Assembly: GCA_036940085.1 (NCBI GenBank)
Contig: JALLBK010000498.1
Location: forward strand, 1-34,940
DNA: 34,940 nucleotides
Direction: 5' to 3'
From: Discostella pseudostelligera
Taxonomy: Eukaryota > Bacillariophyta > Thalassiosirophyceae > Thalassiosirales > Thalassiosiraceae
Within the stretch, counting starts at the first letter, position 1. Each line of letters starts with the position of its first letter. Made by a program: the position numbers and the translations under genes. The notes beneath the pieces are model-generated. The model was not told where the DNA came from. It ran no database searches and saw nothing but the letters and a program-made list of their open reading frames with translations. Shown here piece after piece: positions 20,201 through 32,112 of the stretch.

Positions 20201-23200
20201 AGCAAACAAAAATCTCCCACCTCAACTTGCATGGTCATTTGCGGCCCGCATTTCCTGCATGGTCAATTGTCTCAACTGGAATGGTTACAGAAATCGATTG
20301 CCAACCAAAACAACCCCTTTCTTGAGTCGATCGATATGGTAGCAGATTATGTTTACCACCTCATTGATCGGTATCTTGAGTTGGGAAAATTGAAGTCTGC
20401 AAGCTGGAACCCACGAGGCTGGCTGGTTGCAAAAACTCAGCTTCCTTGCTGCTTGTCTGAGTCGACGATGGAAATACTGGGGTTCAAACGGCATTATGGC
20501 TTGGAACTTTATGGGCGCCCAGAGGAGCTTGCTGACGATGGTGCATGCCATCGTGGTGTGAATGACGATGACTTCCATAAACAGTGGCGTCTTTTGTTCG
20601 CAGACGAGACCAAATCGAAGGTCACTATCGTTCAGAACCTCGTCGAGTTTGTCAACTCTCTTATCATCTCGATCAGTGTGAATGCTGCTTCATTGAAGCA
20701 TGCACATCAACATTTTCAACGGGACGAGATGTATATATCGTCACAGTCCGTTCCAGATAGTAACACACGGGATAACAAATCGATGCAGAGGCGGAAGAGG
20801 AAGCAGGTGGAAGCACTACGGAAACTTCTTCAGTTCCAAGTGAGTAAAATTCTTACCATGCAGAAAATTTGCAAGAACATTCATCTCGCGTTGAGTGGCT
20901 TGCATTCGGAAGTGTGCAAGTTTAATTCCATCCGAGGAACAAACCAGGGGGTGCCGGGGATACAACCGACGAACAATTCTACGTCTCATAATCCTCCGAC
21001 GGAGAATACTGACATTGACTCAGCTCAACGATGTGAAGAAAAGGTATTTCCTTCTGTTTTTCATTGCGAAGTGATTCTCATTACCCACTAGCTATTTCTC
21101 ATCAATCCTACATCAATGCTTCGTTGTACAGGCAACCTACCAGAGAAAACGAATTCCCTTGTCTGATCTCAAGTCGATAATCAGCGCGATAGAGATATTC
21201 ATGTCATCTAAGGTCAATAACATTGACGATACAATTTTGTGGAACTGCTTAGATGATGATGTTGATGATGAAGCGCTTGTTAAAGAGATTCGGAATTACA
21301 AGCCCAGCGAGAACGCACCGGAAGGGAACTCCGCACATAGTTCAAGGGCGTCCATGATCCGTCGTCTGCGGAACTGTATACTTCAATGTTTGCTGCAAAA
21401 CATATTGCAAAGGAACATCACAAGTTCCAGTGCGCGTTGCATGTTGCACTCGGAAGGGAATCGTCATCAGACTGGCATATCTCGCCTATTTCGTTTGACA
21501 GTTTCACTGCTAGACGTCTATTTCGCCAGCAATGTAAGTTGCGATCGTTATTGTGTATTTCGCTTTCATTCCGCGCACTCATTTCTCTGTCTGTGATGAC
21601 TAGGGTGCGCAAGGCAATGACATTAGGGTTTTACTGTCGATGCACTACAAACTTCTCCTGGCTGTATTCTCAATCGCGACCATAAATATTCCTACGAATT
21701 CAGCAATACAAGACAATATATATCGACCAGAGAGAAGTAAGCGTCGGTTAACAGCTTGTATTAGTGGCAGTAGCAGTAGCAATAGCAACAGTTCATGGTT
21801 TACGGATATCATTCAAAGTTGCGCTTATTTGACCGGCGCAAATTTCAATATCACAACTGCAAAGAAAGAGGGATCATCGTCACCAACTCATTCCAATTCT
21901 ACGGAGATACTGATGTTAATCTTCAGTCGACATCTGAATGATTGCAAGGATGCAACTATTTCATGTCATATCATTGATTTGATTTCTATTTTACTCATCA
22001 ATTCTGAGTGGTCTTGCGGCACCTTGGCAAAGATTACCCAGGGCGCTCTATATTCAGTATATACAATGAGTGCCGGGAAGGCTCAGAATCCGCCATATGC
22101 CTTGATCAAGTTAAATTCAATTTTGATTGAAGCATCAATCGATAAAGAGGGATGCAACGACAGTTCTAGGGCGTCGTTTGTGAATGAGGCTTTCACAAAT
22201 CTGATCCAATCTACGAAAGCGCTCCTGACAGCCAAAGATTCCTTCACGTCAGCTTTCGTCCACCACGTTTTGTCATATTGGAGTGCGCTCATTCTTGATG
22301 GGACAAGTCAAATTAACTTTCACACTGATACGGTGGAAGCACTTGAAATGTTACTTAACCGGAGGACTACACATTGTATCAATTCATCTCCGCGCAAAAA
22401 GCCAAGCTTCGCTGGTCTGAACGAAAAGTCCCATGCTTCTCTTTTCGAGCTAATTTTGCATATGATCAATGCCTCGCTTTCACTGTCGAAGCCTCATCGT
22501 GTCAAGAAACAGCGCACCTCTACGGATAACTTGGCAGACACGAGTCCATACGGAGAAGTTATTGGATTCGTGAAAGTCTATGGCAGACTTCTCTTGATGT
22601 TTCAAACCAATCGAATCCATTTTCCCAGACGTTTCGTCCGCACTATTGTCAGAAGTTCTTCACAAATGATAAGAATCAGCAATTATCAGTTAAGGCAGTG
22701 TGTTGAATGGCGCAACTCGCAGCCTTCCCAAATTGGGATAGGAATGGACTCTGCCGCTGTAGAACTACTTCAACCGCTGGTCGACAGTGTCGCTTCTCAC
22801 TGCATAGGGAGCATCATATCCTTCTGCAACTCAATGAAAGGTCAGCAACATGGTAGAAAAAGATCTTTCGACAGCAGCTACAAAAATACCAGGGCATTTG
22901 CAGGTCTATTGTATCGTTGCGAAGGCATAAAAGAAACACTCCAAGGCATCTGCCAGTCTCAGAATCTTATTTTTCCCAAGGATTTCACCCCGTCGAACGA
23001 CACAACCGTGATGAATCAATCGATGTATGTTGATAATTCTGTTGCAAAGAAAATACAGCGTATAAATAAAGAACTCTCTCCACGAAGAACCATCCGATCA
23101 CGTGGCTCGATAGACAAAGCCCTGAAATCACCAAGCGTGTTGGAACTTCTTCCTGAATCGGATGTTACTATGAAGATGCTTGATGACTCGATTGCCCTCC

Positions 23201-23340
23201 AATCCAATTTACAATCAGATGATTCAGAAGACTCCGAACTCAAAAATGTTGACAGTGACGACGACTCAATGCAAGTATCGGATGATGACAATGATGACGA
23301 TGACTCTTTCGGCGTCATTGGAAACTGGGGGGCAAACTGA
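17285..23340 (+). CDS. Large helical-repeat protein, probably FANCI (3 exons)
   Basis: Exons 17285-21043, 21132-21533 and 21604-23340, with GTATTT...CAG and GTAAGT...TAG introns (88 and 70 bp), give 1965 residues; Met8 is an alternative start. FANCI pairs with FANCD2 in interstrand crosslink repair and is normally about 1330 residues. From memory of the human protein, several blocks line up in order. GLVYIGDVVIQFILSEQ and LDVIVMIALYSRQEYQHLVE match the early helical region. ELLILCQKLLFSS followed by HRAICGIILASRLL matches the ubiquitination-site region. Near the C terminus LLQPLVDSVASHC precedes an acidic Asp/Ser tail. Extra length comes from Asn/Asp/Ser-rich insertions. The lysine expected at the ubiquitination site is not visible (His/Arg near residue 819). 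Identity rests on patterns, not on a computed alignment. Confidence 0.6.
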
Positions 23341-23883
23341 ACACAGAGACTACACTGCATACGAAACATACATATTTTAATAAACAATCTATATGAGGCC
23401 ATAACTTCATGAATATCCAATCGTTGTCAACCGCAATTGAACATAAATGTAGTCAACGATGACAGGTAGATAATGGATGAAAGATAGGACAACGTCAGGC
23501 ATTGGTTTATAGATTTTGGATAATTGTTTTGACTCGACTCAATGGTATTAAAGAAGCACAAAAATGGCGGGAAGAGAACGGCGATTCGCTACATATGTAG
23601 GAGTTCGTACATATTATCTGAAATTATTGTGTCTAAATGGCGGGAAGGGAATACATCATTCATTACATACTAACACCTAAGTACCATGGTACATACCACA
23701 GCACATACCATAGAACCTCAACTGCCCACAACCACCATGAAAATTTCCGCCGCATCAGCGTCCATTACAGTAGCCCTCGGCTTTCACTCCTTTTGACTCT
23801 CTTGATCACGGCGAGAGACCCCACCGCACCTCCGTCGACCATGGTATTGTTGAATGGCAATACAATAGCAGTACTAAGCCTAA
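23341..23883 (+). promoter_or_regulatory. Upstream region of the secreted-protein gene, two E2F-like sites
   Basis: Two near-identical boxes, AAAATGGCGGGAAGAG (23561) and AAATGGCGGGAAGGG (23635), stand 74 bp apart in the same orientation. A 12-bp palindrome GTACCATGGTAC lies at 23681-23692. An ATG at 23737 opens a short frame that looks like a signal peptide start (MKISAASASITVALGF) but stops at 23794. It would matter only if an unrecognised intron joined it to the main frame. Confidence 0.5.
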
Positions 23884-26614
23884 ATGCGATGTCTATGCTC
23901 TCCAATATGTTGGATCTTGGCAATATCTGCGACTCCATATCTTTCGAACTCCATCAGCTCAGCCGGCGGTAGCGGTAGCACCGTAGGCGTCGCCAGCGCA
24001 ATCCCTTTTGAGGCTCTTGACAGTGCCATCCTGAATGACTTGATCGAGGCATACGAAGGCTACGAGCAATCGACATGCAACACCGCGGCATCTACAGCCG
24101 CCACATCGACATCGTTCAGCTTCGATTGGCCAGGTGCCAATTCACAGTCGAACTGGTTCACCTCGAATGTGCCGCTAGAGCAGGGAATGTTTCAAGCAAT
24201 CATGTCTCATAATGACGCCACTGGCAATCGATCATGGTCAATACGGATCGGAACGGGGGGCAATATTTATAGCCACTTCGTCCCAGGCTTGCACGGCGAG
24301 ACACTACCACCGCAAGGTCTGGAATCGCCATGGGTCGACGAGGTCTTTCAATCCGTCACTGTCAACTATAAATTGAATATGAATGCCAGCCTTCCTCAAT
24401 ATTGTCCAGGGCAGAGCGACAACAATACAGTGTGTAAGAAATATTTCATCCATCAGGCGGGAGCATACCAGCGAGATGGAACCTACATGACTGTCCCAGT
24501 TCATTCTCCTAGCTTGGCGAAACATTGCTCAGGTAATTCATGCATCTTTGCATCGTGGGGTACGTCTGCGCAGGTTCCGACTCCGTTCACATCTCCTATT
24601 ATTTACATCAATAAGTACACCAATTGCAATAATGGGATTATCGAGCACACGCAAATGATACACAAGTGAGTTTAAACAATACTGTTACTACCATAATATG
24701 ATCCCATCGAGCTCCTCCCAATCAATTATTTGCATCCATGTGATGCATTTGTAATATCACTCATTCTCATAATCCTACTCTCATATTCGTTCGGTGACAG
24801 CTTTGCGAATCCCAGTGATCCTCTTTCCACCCCATTGAATGTTGATCAAAATTTCTTTGATGTTCCTTGGGGTGGCGTCCGTTCCAGCACTCTCCCGTAT
24901 GCACTTGAACCAAATCCAACTACGGGCACTTTGAACTACGCCAATGTCAACGACGTCGATTACCTCCCTTTATGTTTATGGGGTAACGATGAACCCGGCG
25001 GGCCTTCAGGACGAGCAGCACGTAATGATCTGAAGAATCTGACAGGATATACCACATTTGTCGATGGTGGCTTGCTCGTGAATCAGACATTTGCTCCCAT
25101 ACCACCATGTCGCAAGGGCTCCGATCCTACCTGCAGCAACGCTGCCACTTGCATGGTATTGTCCTGCACTGACGATCAAGTTCTGTACGAAGGTTACACG
25201 CGTATGGAACTCAAGATCGATGCCAACCGTACTCCTAAGTGCACGTTTCACATGATGTGGAAAGATCTCGTCTCGCTTCAGTGTAACATGCATGATCTCG
25301 GCTATGGTGTGATTTCGCCGTATACGGAACTAGTCAGTGAATGCCACCCGTGGACCGATATAGGCTTGATCAACAGTAGAACTGGTGAGGTATTGACTGT
25401 CGCCTCTGTGCACCATTGGTCATATTCTACCGGAAACAAGAAGATGTACTTCGCGGTCTACTCTAAGAACGAAACGGAGGCAATCAACATGGTAAATACC
25501 ATATTTGATAACAGAGGCTATAATATTTCATTGCCAATCATTGTCGTTCCCATGATCCAATCCTTTCCTAGGGGTGCAACGCAAACACCTCCTAGGCGTC
25601 TACCTCTTGTGGACGTTCCCGTCGGTTATGATCCAGGAGCCCTCAATGCATTCACTTTTGTTTACGGCAGGGGGCAGGATTATGGTGTCGCTCTTGATGG
25701 ATCCAGTAGACGACGCCTCGGTAGCTCAAGTTTTGGTGTTGGTACTAGAGATTACACAATCTTCACTGTAAATTGGTATGATGGAGCAAGACTGCAGCCA
25801 GGGAGCACGTATGTCAATCGCGGATTTTATTTCAGTAGTGATCTAGGAAGCGTACAGTCGACTGCCAATGATCTTGTGCCTAAGACTTTCGCAGATGAAA
25901 TCGGGTTCGAACAGTGGTCGCCACGCAAGGTGGATATATATATTGATGGAACAAACTTTGCTGTTGTTGCTGCTACGGCTGCGGGTGGAACTTCGACTAC
26001 TTGTGGTAGCTCGTCAGCATCACTCGTCTGTTCTGGATCTTCGACGCCGCGATCAGGACATGNCTTCGACTACTTGTGGTAGCTCGTCAGCATCACTCGT
26101 CTGTTCTGGATCTTCGACACCGCGATCAGGACATGTGCCGTTCTTTTACATTTCGTGTGGATCCTCGCTGACTTACTTCGGCCCAGACCCATACCATTTC
26201 ACTCCGTCATTTGGATCACGCTTTCCCGGGCATGGCAATGTGACGAATTTGGTGCGGTCGTATGTTTGTGATGTGGATATCTCGATTCGGCCAACATGGA
26301 AGCTGATGGGGTTCTTCAATCCAACATTCGCGGAATGCGCTTCGATTTCTACTGCAACATATGAAGCTTCAGTTTGCGACAAAGCAGAACAAACTGCGAG
26401 CCCGACGACGTCCCCAACAACCAGTCCAACAACGAGGAGCCCAAAAACCAGTCCAACATCTACTAGTCCAAAAACCAGTCCAACTGTGTACATTTATAGA
26501 AAGAGACTCAAATCCAAAACATCCAAACCAGTTTATCATCAACCCAAGTCCAATAAAATTGTTGTACCCAAGTCTAATAAAAATCGAAATTTCCAATTTA
26601 TCCATGGAGATTGA
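23884..26614 (+). CDS. Secreted protein of unknown function with Ser/Thr/Pro linker; interrupted by an assembly joint
   Basis: Exon 1 is 23884-24665 and exon 2 starts at 24801 (GTGAGT...ACAG, 135 bp). Exon 2 is broken at the N at 26063 by a 73-nt insertion, one 72-bp duplicate plus the N. Counting the duplicate once, the frame runs to 26614, giving 840 residues. MRCLCSPICWILAISATPYLS looks like a signal peptide. The body is Cys-, Asn- and aromatic-rich with many N-glycosylation sequons (NRS, NAS, NDT, NKT-like), as in an extracellular protein. Recognisable blocks such as WSIRIGTGGNIYSHFVPG, FIHQAGAYQRDGTYM and FFDVPWGGVR suggest one conserved domain, but I cannot name it. The C terminus has SPTTSPTTSPTT and SPKTSPT repeats, then a Lys-rich tail with KSKTSK and two PKSNK units. 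Confidence 0.7.
25991..26135. repeat. 72-bp direct duplicate around a single N (contig joint)
   Basis: Bases 25991-26062 and 26064-26135 are the same 72 bp with one difference (G at 26046, A at 26119). They are separated only by the N at 26063. The insertion shifts the frame and brings a stop at 26080-26082. Counting one copy restores the frame exactly, so this is best read as two contig ends that overlap but were not merged. Confidence 0.92.
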
Positions 26615-26700
26615 ATTGGAGATTGTTGTAGAGTAGCTATTGTACATAATTATAATTCAATATTTAATCTCTTATCAATTGGTTGTCACCAACTGCAACA

Positions 26701-29700
26701 TTACAACATTGCTTCGTCGTCACTTCCATTGAACACAACTTCATCTTCTGACCACTCACTGTCGGAACCGTCATTCTCTTCATCGCTACTGACAAATGCA
26801 CTCTCCAATAGAGCCTTCTTCTTCATCATCATATCTTGTTTCTTTTTTGCCTTATTTTGTAATCTTTGGGCCCTGGCGTCCTCCTTCTCTTTTTCGCGTT
26901 GGATTAGTGCTTCTTTCTTAGAATTGTCTTGTTCAATCTCGCGCATTATTTGATCCTGCTCAACCGGCGTCATTTCATTCCATGCATTCTGTGAAATGTG
27001 CAATTTCTCTAACTGATCCCAGGTAGGTAATGATCTAGGTGCCAACTGTAGTTTCGGACGTTCTTTATCGAGTAAGCCGTTAAAGCGTGGGAGTGGTTGT
27101 CGTTCTCCTGCAGCGGACGAAAGGAGAGATGTTGCGCTTCCCGGTTCAGATTTATGTTCGATTCCGCCAATGGCACCGGTTTGAGCAGAAGCAGTTGCCG
27201 ATGTCGATGCAAGTTCCATCTTTGGTGCAGGTCCTCTGGGTAGCATTGCCATATCAATGTCCTTAGAAGATGGACCTAAACTCGGACCACGCCATTTCCT
27301 CGCGGCATCTGAGAGTAACGGGTGTGGAGCTCGCGTATCTTTCATCTTTGCACAATGAATGTATCGTCTTCCTTCTGGATCAAAGCTCTCCGTCCGAAAG
27401 AACCAATAATCCGAGTATTCGTGAACGAATTTCCGCATGGGACGATTCATGGGCTTTAACGAGCACGACATTGCCCGATCATCTAGCAGGCACTGATTCC
27501 ACTTTCTTTCCAGTTTGAGTAGTTCCGTCATTCGTTCTTTCGCTTCCGCAATCAGAGCATCAGGATACTGGGCAATATTAACCTCGAGTTCGCTTTCGAA
27601 TGCATTTCCCGTCGCGGCTGGCCGTGCCCACCCAGTGAGTGACGGTTCAGTACGAATAGTGGACGGCGCCACACCTAACGCCAAGGAAAGTTTGCGATTC
27701 CTCTCCAAGATTGCTTCCGAGGGCGGCATGCTTGCAATAGGAGCGGTTGGCAGTGAGTCATTGTTATCAAGGGAGATCTGTGTATTGTCGGGGTTGAAGA
27801 AGTATAGTTTGGACAGTTCTGCACGACGCAGAGCTTCCTCTCGCGCCTTGCGCTGGCGCTCAATCTGCTTAGGATNATAGTTTGGACAGTTCTGCACGAC
27901 GCAGAGCTTCCTCTCGCGCCTTGCGCTGGCGCTCAATCTGCTTAGGATCTGTCTTCTGAACTAGATTTGATATTTTGCTCAGACTCCGTGATGGGGCCGA
28001 GGGTGGTGTCGTTGACGAGACGCCATTATTACTTTCATCTCCCATATCAGCCGCCGCCGCCGACGCTGCTGCAGCAGTAGCTGCAGTCAATGATGGAAAA
28101 GCTTCCTCACGAATCTGGGCAGCATGACCGTGTCGTTCGGCAATGTGACGTGCGGAATATCTTGTTCCTCGCATTGAAGTAGCATCATTCACATTGTTAG
28201 ATATGGGAAGTCCACCACGCAGACCAGGATTGATGTCATCATCGATCAGCAATAATCCACCACCCTCTCCCTCGTAGATGCCAGTATCATGTTGTAATTC
28301 TGGCCGTCCTTGTCCGTCGACTGATTGTGGAACATTAGATCGACTCGTCCCACCTTGCTGTGCGGCATATAACCTCTGAAATCTAGAAGCACCCTGTACT
28401 TCATTCTCCCTTACATTGCCAAGCGAACTGACGCGTCTAACATCTCTCTGCCTATCTCTCTGCTGTGTACCACTGCCGCTCCCACCAGCATGCTGAAAAA
28501 AGGAACCTAAAATCGCCCTCGCCTCCTGCTGCAATATTTCCGCCCGTCCTGTCGACGTTTGAGCCGCCCGTCCCGCAGTACTAATGGTCACACCCTTGTC
28601 ATCATATGCCTCGACAACGCCGGCGTGGCCCAGCTTGTGATGTTCCAAGTAGGCATCCAATGCTTCTAATTCAGGACGTGTCAAGTCTCGTCGATTGTAG
28701 GGATCGATGAATTGTAAAGTGGATACGAGGTAGTAAGCTAGGACACGTCCATCGAAAAGGTTGACGTGCCGTCCTTGAATGTTGTTACCTCCATCAACTT
28801 TGGCAGTCGATGGTGCTCCTCCAATTTTCATATCTGTGGAAGCTGTTGCAGATGTTATTGTTGTAGCTGGAGGTTTGGTATCTTCAAAATCTGCTTGCCC
28901 ATCCGTAATCACCGCAGAAATTTTATCCTCGCCCCACTGTTCTTTCAATATCGAGATTTGTCGCTCCTTTTCATAATGTTTCGAACTGCCTCCTTCATTG
29001 TCAACTGTTTTGCCATTCCCATCCTCCAAGGACGATGATGATGCACCAGTAGATGTGGACGAGATTGGAGGAGGAGGCCACATCCCAGGCCAGACGGGAA
29101 TATACGGAGGTTCTACCACAATAGCAAATGGTGGATATGGCAATTTATTCAATGGCTCTAATGAGATTGGATCGTCCAAATCCTGCGGAATGAATTCTCT
29201 CCATGGAGTTGCATTGGGATTCTTTTTGCGACGATTCCGATTCTTCCTTTTCTTATCAGTGGCGGTAGTGGTCTGTTGTGGAGTCTGCTGCTGTTGCCTT
29301 TGTCTCGCGACACTATTCGCTTCATTTTCCGATTTGGGTTGATTGCCCTGCCGTGCCCCCTTCTTTCTATTCTGTTTCTTTGGAATTCCTTCAGCACCGA
29401 CTTGACCCTTCTTAACTGTATTTGCAGCGTAGCTGATGTTGCTGGGATGTGCACTGCCCTCATGCGCAATAATAGGGTTATTAGCAGCCGTAGCACTGTT
29501 AGACCCTCTTGATATAGAATCAGCGATGAATTGCATTGCCTGTTCGGTGCGAGGACATGGTGATTCTTGCAATTGCAATAATGATGATGTCTCTGCTGAC
29601 TTGTCGTTAGGTGAATCGATGGGTAGGGTGCCAGTACTATTTCCGCCGCCACCACTACCACCGCCTCCTCGACCCCTTCTCCTTGGACGTCCATGTCGTG

Positions 29701-29944
29701 CATTTGCAGCTTCGCCATTACTACTAGTAGCAGTGTCATTACCACCACCGTCTTGACCACTCAGCTGTCGCTGTTCGTCGTCGCGCCCACCTCTCCCAAA
29801 CCCAACGCCTCTCCCTGGGCCTTGACCTTGATGGCCACGTCGTCGCTGCCGTCGCGGTTGGGATTCATTGTTTCCTGCACCAGCGTGGCTGCTAGAATCC
29901 GATTGCTTAGGGGTAGGGGCGGATTGCAGTGATTGTTGTTCCAT
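26701..29944 (-). CDS. R3H-domain RNA/ssDNA-binding protein with RG-rich N terminus; interrupted by an assembly joint
   Basis: Counting the duplicate around N27876 once gives one frame of 1056 residues from ATG 29944 (the frame extends to a TTG at 29968). The N terminus is rich in Arg/Gly (GQGPGRGVGFGRGGRD, RPRRRGRGGGG), typical of RNA-binding tails. Lys/Arg-rich stretches follow. A block DDPISLEPLNKLPYPPF pairs with a later FDGRVLAYYLVSTLQFIDPYNRRDLT and resembles a split U-box/RING-like fold; this is weak. The R3H domain is near residue 810: MNRPMRKFVHEYSDYWFF with Arg-x3-His, then GRRYIHCAKMKD. R3H binds single-stranded nucleic acid. The C terminus has a long charged helix and an acidic tail (SSDEENDGSDSEWSEDE). 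No named orthologue is recognised. Confidence 0.78.
27804..27948. repeat. 72-bp direct duplicate around a single N (contig joint)
   Basis: Bases 27804-27875 and 27877-27948 are identical and separated by the N at 27876. The extra 73 nt splits the R3H gene into two frames that both encode the same QIERQRKAREEALRRAEL segment. Counting one copy makes the gene continuous. Confidence 0.95.
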
Positions 29945-30544
29945 TGTTGTTTGTGTAGTGATCGTCAATCTATGACTATGAGGACTTCGGGTTGGCGGCG
30001 GCTACTGTTCGCTGTTCGCTGTCGTGAGCTCTGTGAGCGGGGATTTATTTGGGGGGGGTACTTTTTGCCCCCCAGATAACTCGCAGCGCGCCATAATTTG
30101 GGATCGAACGGAACAGTATCGTACACCCTGTAAGTACTCCTATTCATTTTAAATTTGAATTTCGCTTTCTCGAATTTGAAATGATTCCTACTGAATCCCT
30201 TGTATGTAGATTTCAAAAAATTGAGGCGGGAATTTTTTTGTCGAAAGATGATTTGTGGCGGGAAACTCGTTTTTTGGCGGGAGGCAGGGTGATGACTCGA
30301 CCTTTTGTTGTGACGTGTTTTCTTCGCTAACGACCGACCGAGAGGCCGCCTGAGGGACGATGGACGATGAGACATGACGATCACTGCGTCGGCAGACGAC
30401 GGCCTCTATCTTCTACTTATTCAGAGCCAATATCCCTTTGCTTTTCCAATTTTATTGATAGCTCACCTTCAACGGCATTAGGCTCTCCATCATTTCGCGG
30501 CGGCTAAACGACGACAAAATTTCCAATCGTACTCTAGCTTGACC
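29945..30544. promoter_or_regulatory. Divergent promoter, R3H gene / plastid Cys-motif gene, three E2F-like sites
   Basis: Three boxes in the same orientation lie within 60 bp: GAGGCGGGAATTT (30223), TGTGGCGGGAAAC (30255) and TTTTTGGCGGGAGG (30271). A GGGGGGGG run and a CCCCCC run occur at about 30050-30076. The 139-residue frame across this gap on the minus strand is very basic, overlaps the promoter motifs and is rejected as a gene. Confidence 0.5.
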
Positions 30545-31499
30545 ATGAAGTGCATCGTCAATATCCTGCTCAGTGCACCGTCGTGCCTCCTGCTGCTGTT
30601 GCTCGACAGCACCGCCCACGCCTTTGCACCTGCCACCGGAAGTATTGCTTTTTCTCATCATAGATCGACATTGTCATCTTCATCATCGTCGCTGTATTCC
30701 TCCGAGGTAGCCGCGGCAGCAACTACTACCGAAGCATGTTCTGATACTGCCATACAAATAGATCCCAAGGAAGCTGTGAAGTTGTTTGGTCGATTGGCCG
30801 AGAAATATATCAGTGAGTTGCATGTTGACGATAGTATGCTGCGTTGCTTTCGTTTTTACTTGCATCGCTTATTTCCTTGTATCAAATTTCACGAATCGTA
30901 ACAAATACTATATCAATTTTGCATCACGATCATATTATCATTTAGTGCTGGATGCATCTGCCGGAATGTGTTGTTACTCAGCATGCTCAGGTAAGATCGT
31001 TTACCTTGGTATTCCTTCTACCGCTTAACATTGAAGGATAATGACAAGGAAATTTACCGATACTTCTGCATTATGCAACAACAATATTTCAGACTGTGAA
31101 TACCGTGAACCCGGCGGGGGCTATCGTATGGCCGATCAATCCTCTGCCAGACCAAAGTGGATTCCATGCTATGAGCATCGTGAATTCAAATCCCAGGGGA
31201 AAGAACACACCACAAAATGGAGTAGCACAATATTCGATGGTGTTCTCTTTGTAACGAAGGATGAATTCGTCGAAAAAATAAAACAGATGGAGTTTGTACC
31301 ACCGTTGGGCGGCCCATATTTGGCCGCGAGTGCGGCAGCTATCGAAGAAGAGACCGCGGCTGCTGCTTTGTTTGATATACTTGCTGGTGAAAAGGAGAAG
31401 TTGACGCGACATCGTATGGGTACGGAGATGAAGGCACTGGCGAATGGCGAGGAGGGAATAACGTGGGCGATGTTCTCTGCGGCATTGGGTATTAAGTAG
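30545..31499 (+). CDS. Plastid-targeted protein with a CCx3Cx2C motif (3 exons)
   Basis: Exons 30545-30812, 30946-30990 (45-nt micro-exon) and 31093-31499, with GTGAGT...TTTAG and GTAAGA...TTCAG introns, give 239 residues. The N terminus has a strong signal peptide ending in STAHA-FAPATG, an almost textbook diatom plastid motif, followed by a Ser-rich transit region. The splice junctions assemble the key block GMCCYSACSDCEYREPGGGYRM. Its CC-x3-C-x2-C spacing suggests metal or Fe-S binding and recalls the CCxSxCxxC of oxidoreductase-like (OXLD1-type) N-terminal domains. A WIPCYE stretch, KEHTTKWSSTIFDG and a C-terminal acidic/alanine-rich helical region follow. The function is not known to me. 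Confidence 0.85.
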
Positions 31500-32112
31500 A
31501 AGAATGGAAAGACGGCGTGTGCTCTGGATCTGTATCAAGTACAAATCCACAGTGAAGATAGTGTTGGAGCAACTCTGTACCGATGAATACTGCTTGCGAA
31601 GTAGCGCCGTTTTGCCGTCATCTCCGCAAGAAATGATACTGCGTCGTTGTACCTAATTCGCATCTTAAGCATTTTAACTCCTTGAAGAACAGCTCTGATT
31701 GAACATCCATGATGTGCGAACATCGTAGTCGCCACCAATGATGTTTCCATCCTGCCTCCTCTCTGCATGCAGTTGAGTTACGATTATTCTCCGCGCACTA
31801 ACTCGCTCGCCTCGCTCACTCGCTTCCAGGCGGCGAAGTTCCCGCCAGATCTTTCCCGCCGCTGCAAAGTTCGCGCCATTTTGGAATTTATGGCGGGAAA
31901 TCAACTTACCTCATCGCTCGATCGATGACGACTCAGGACTCGAGGTCGGCGACGGTGAAGGTGAAGGGAAGAATTGAAGGCATCATCGTCATTACCTTTC
32001 CGGACGCCGTGATAGAGGCGGCTAGAACGTATTACCTCCTCATCCTCGTATTCGCAACACCAGAGGGAGCGCCAAAAGCTGGTTGACAGAACAAGTCTAA
32101 GTCTAAGGGAAG
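31500..32112 (+). promoter_or_regulatory. Cyclin upstream region with a cluster of E2F-like sites
   Basis: Four sites lie within 65 bp: GTTCCCGCCAG (31839), TTTCCCGCCGC (31852), GTTCGCGCCATTTTGG (31869) and TTATGGCGGGAAATC (31888). The distal one is a near-perfect palindromic-type E2F site, about 215 bp before the cyclin ATG. The part from 31500 to 31830 holds the 3' end of the preceding gene and I see no coding potential in it. A CTCGCT-rich repeat precedes the cluster (about 31798-31823). Confidence 0.6.

Noticed and set aside
23737..23796. MKISAASASITVALGF as a separate signal-peptide exon of the secreted protein
   Set aside because: The frame stops after 19 codons and none of the candidate splice pairs I tried gave a clean junction. 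The downstream start at 23884 has its own plausible signal peptide.
25991..26135. Genuine tandem duplication in the secreted-protein gene
   Set aside because: The N between copies, the frame loss, and the same 72-bp pattern at the second N point to an unmerged overlap.
29965..30384. 139-residue basic open frame upstream of the R3H gene
   Set aside because: It runs through the three promoter boxes of a divergent gap and shows no domain; it is probably a chance frame.
31535..31904. Overlapping minus-strand open frames between the plastid Cys-motif gene and the cyclin
   Set aside because: They have no domain, overlap the promoter motif cluster, and start inside the E2F-like sites.
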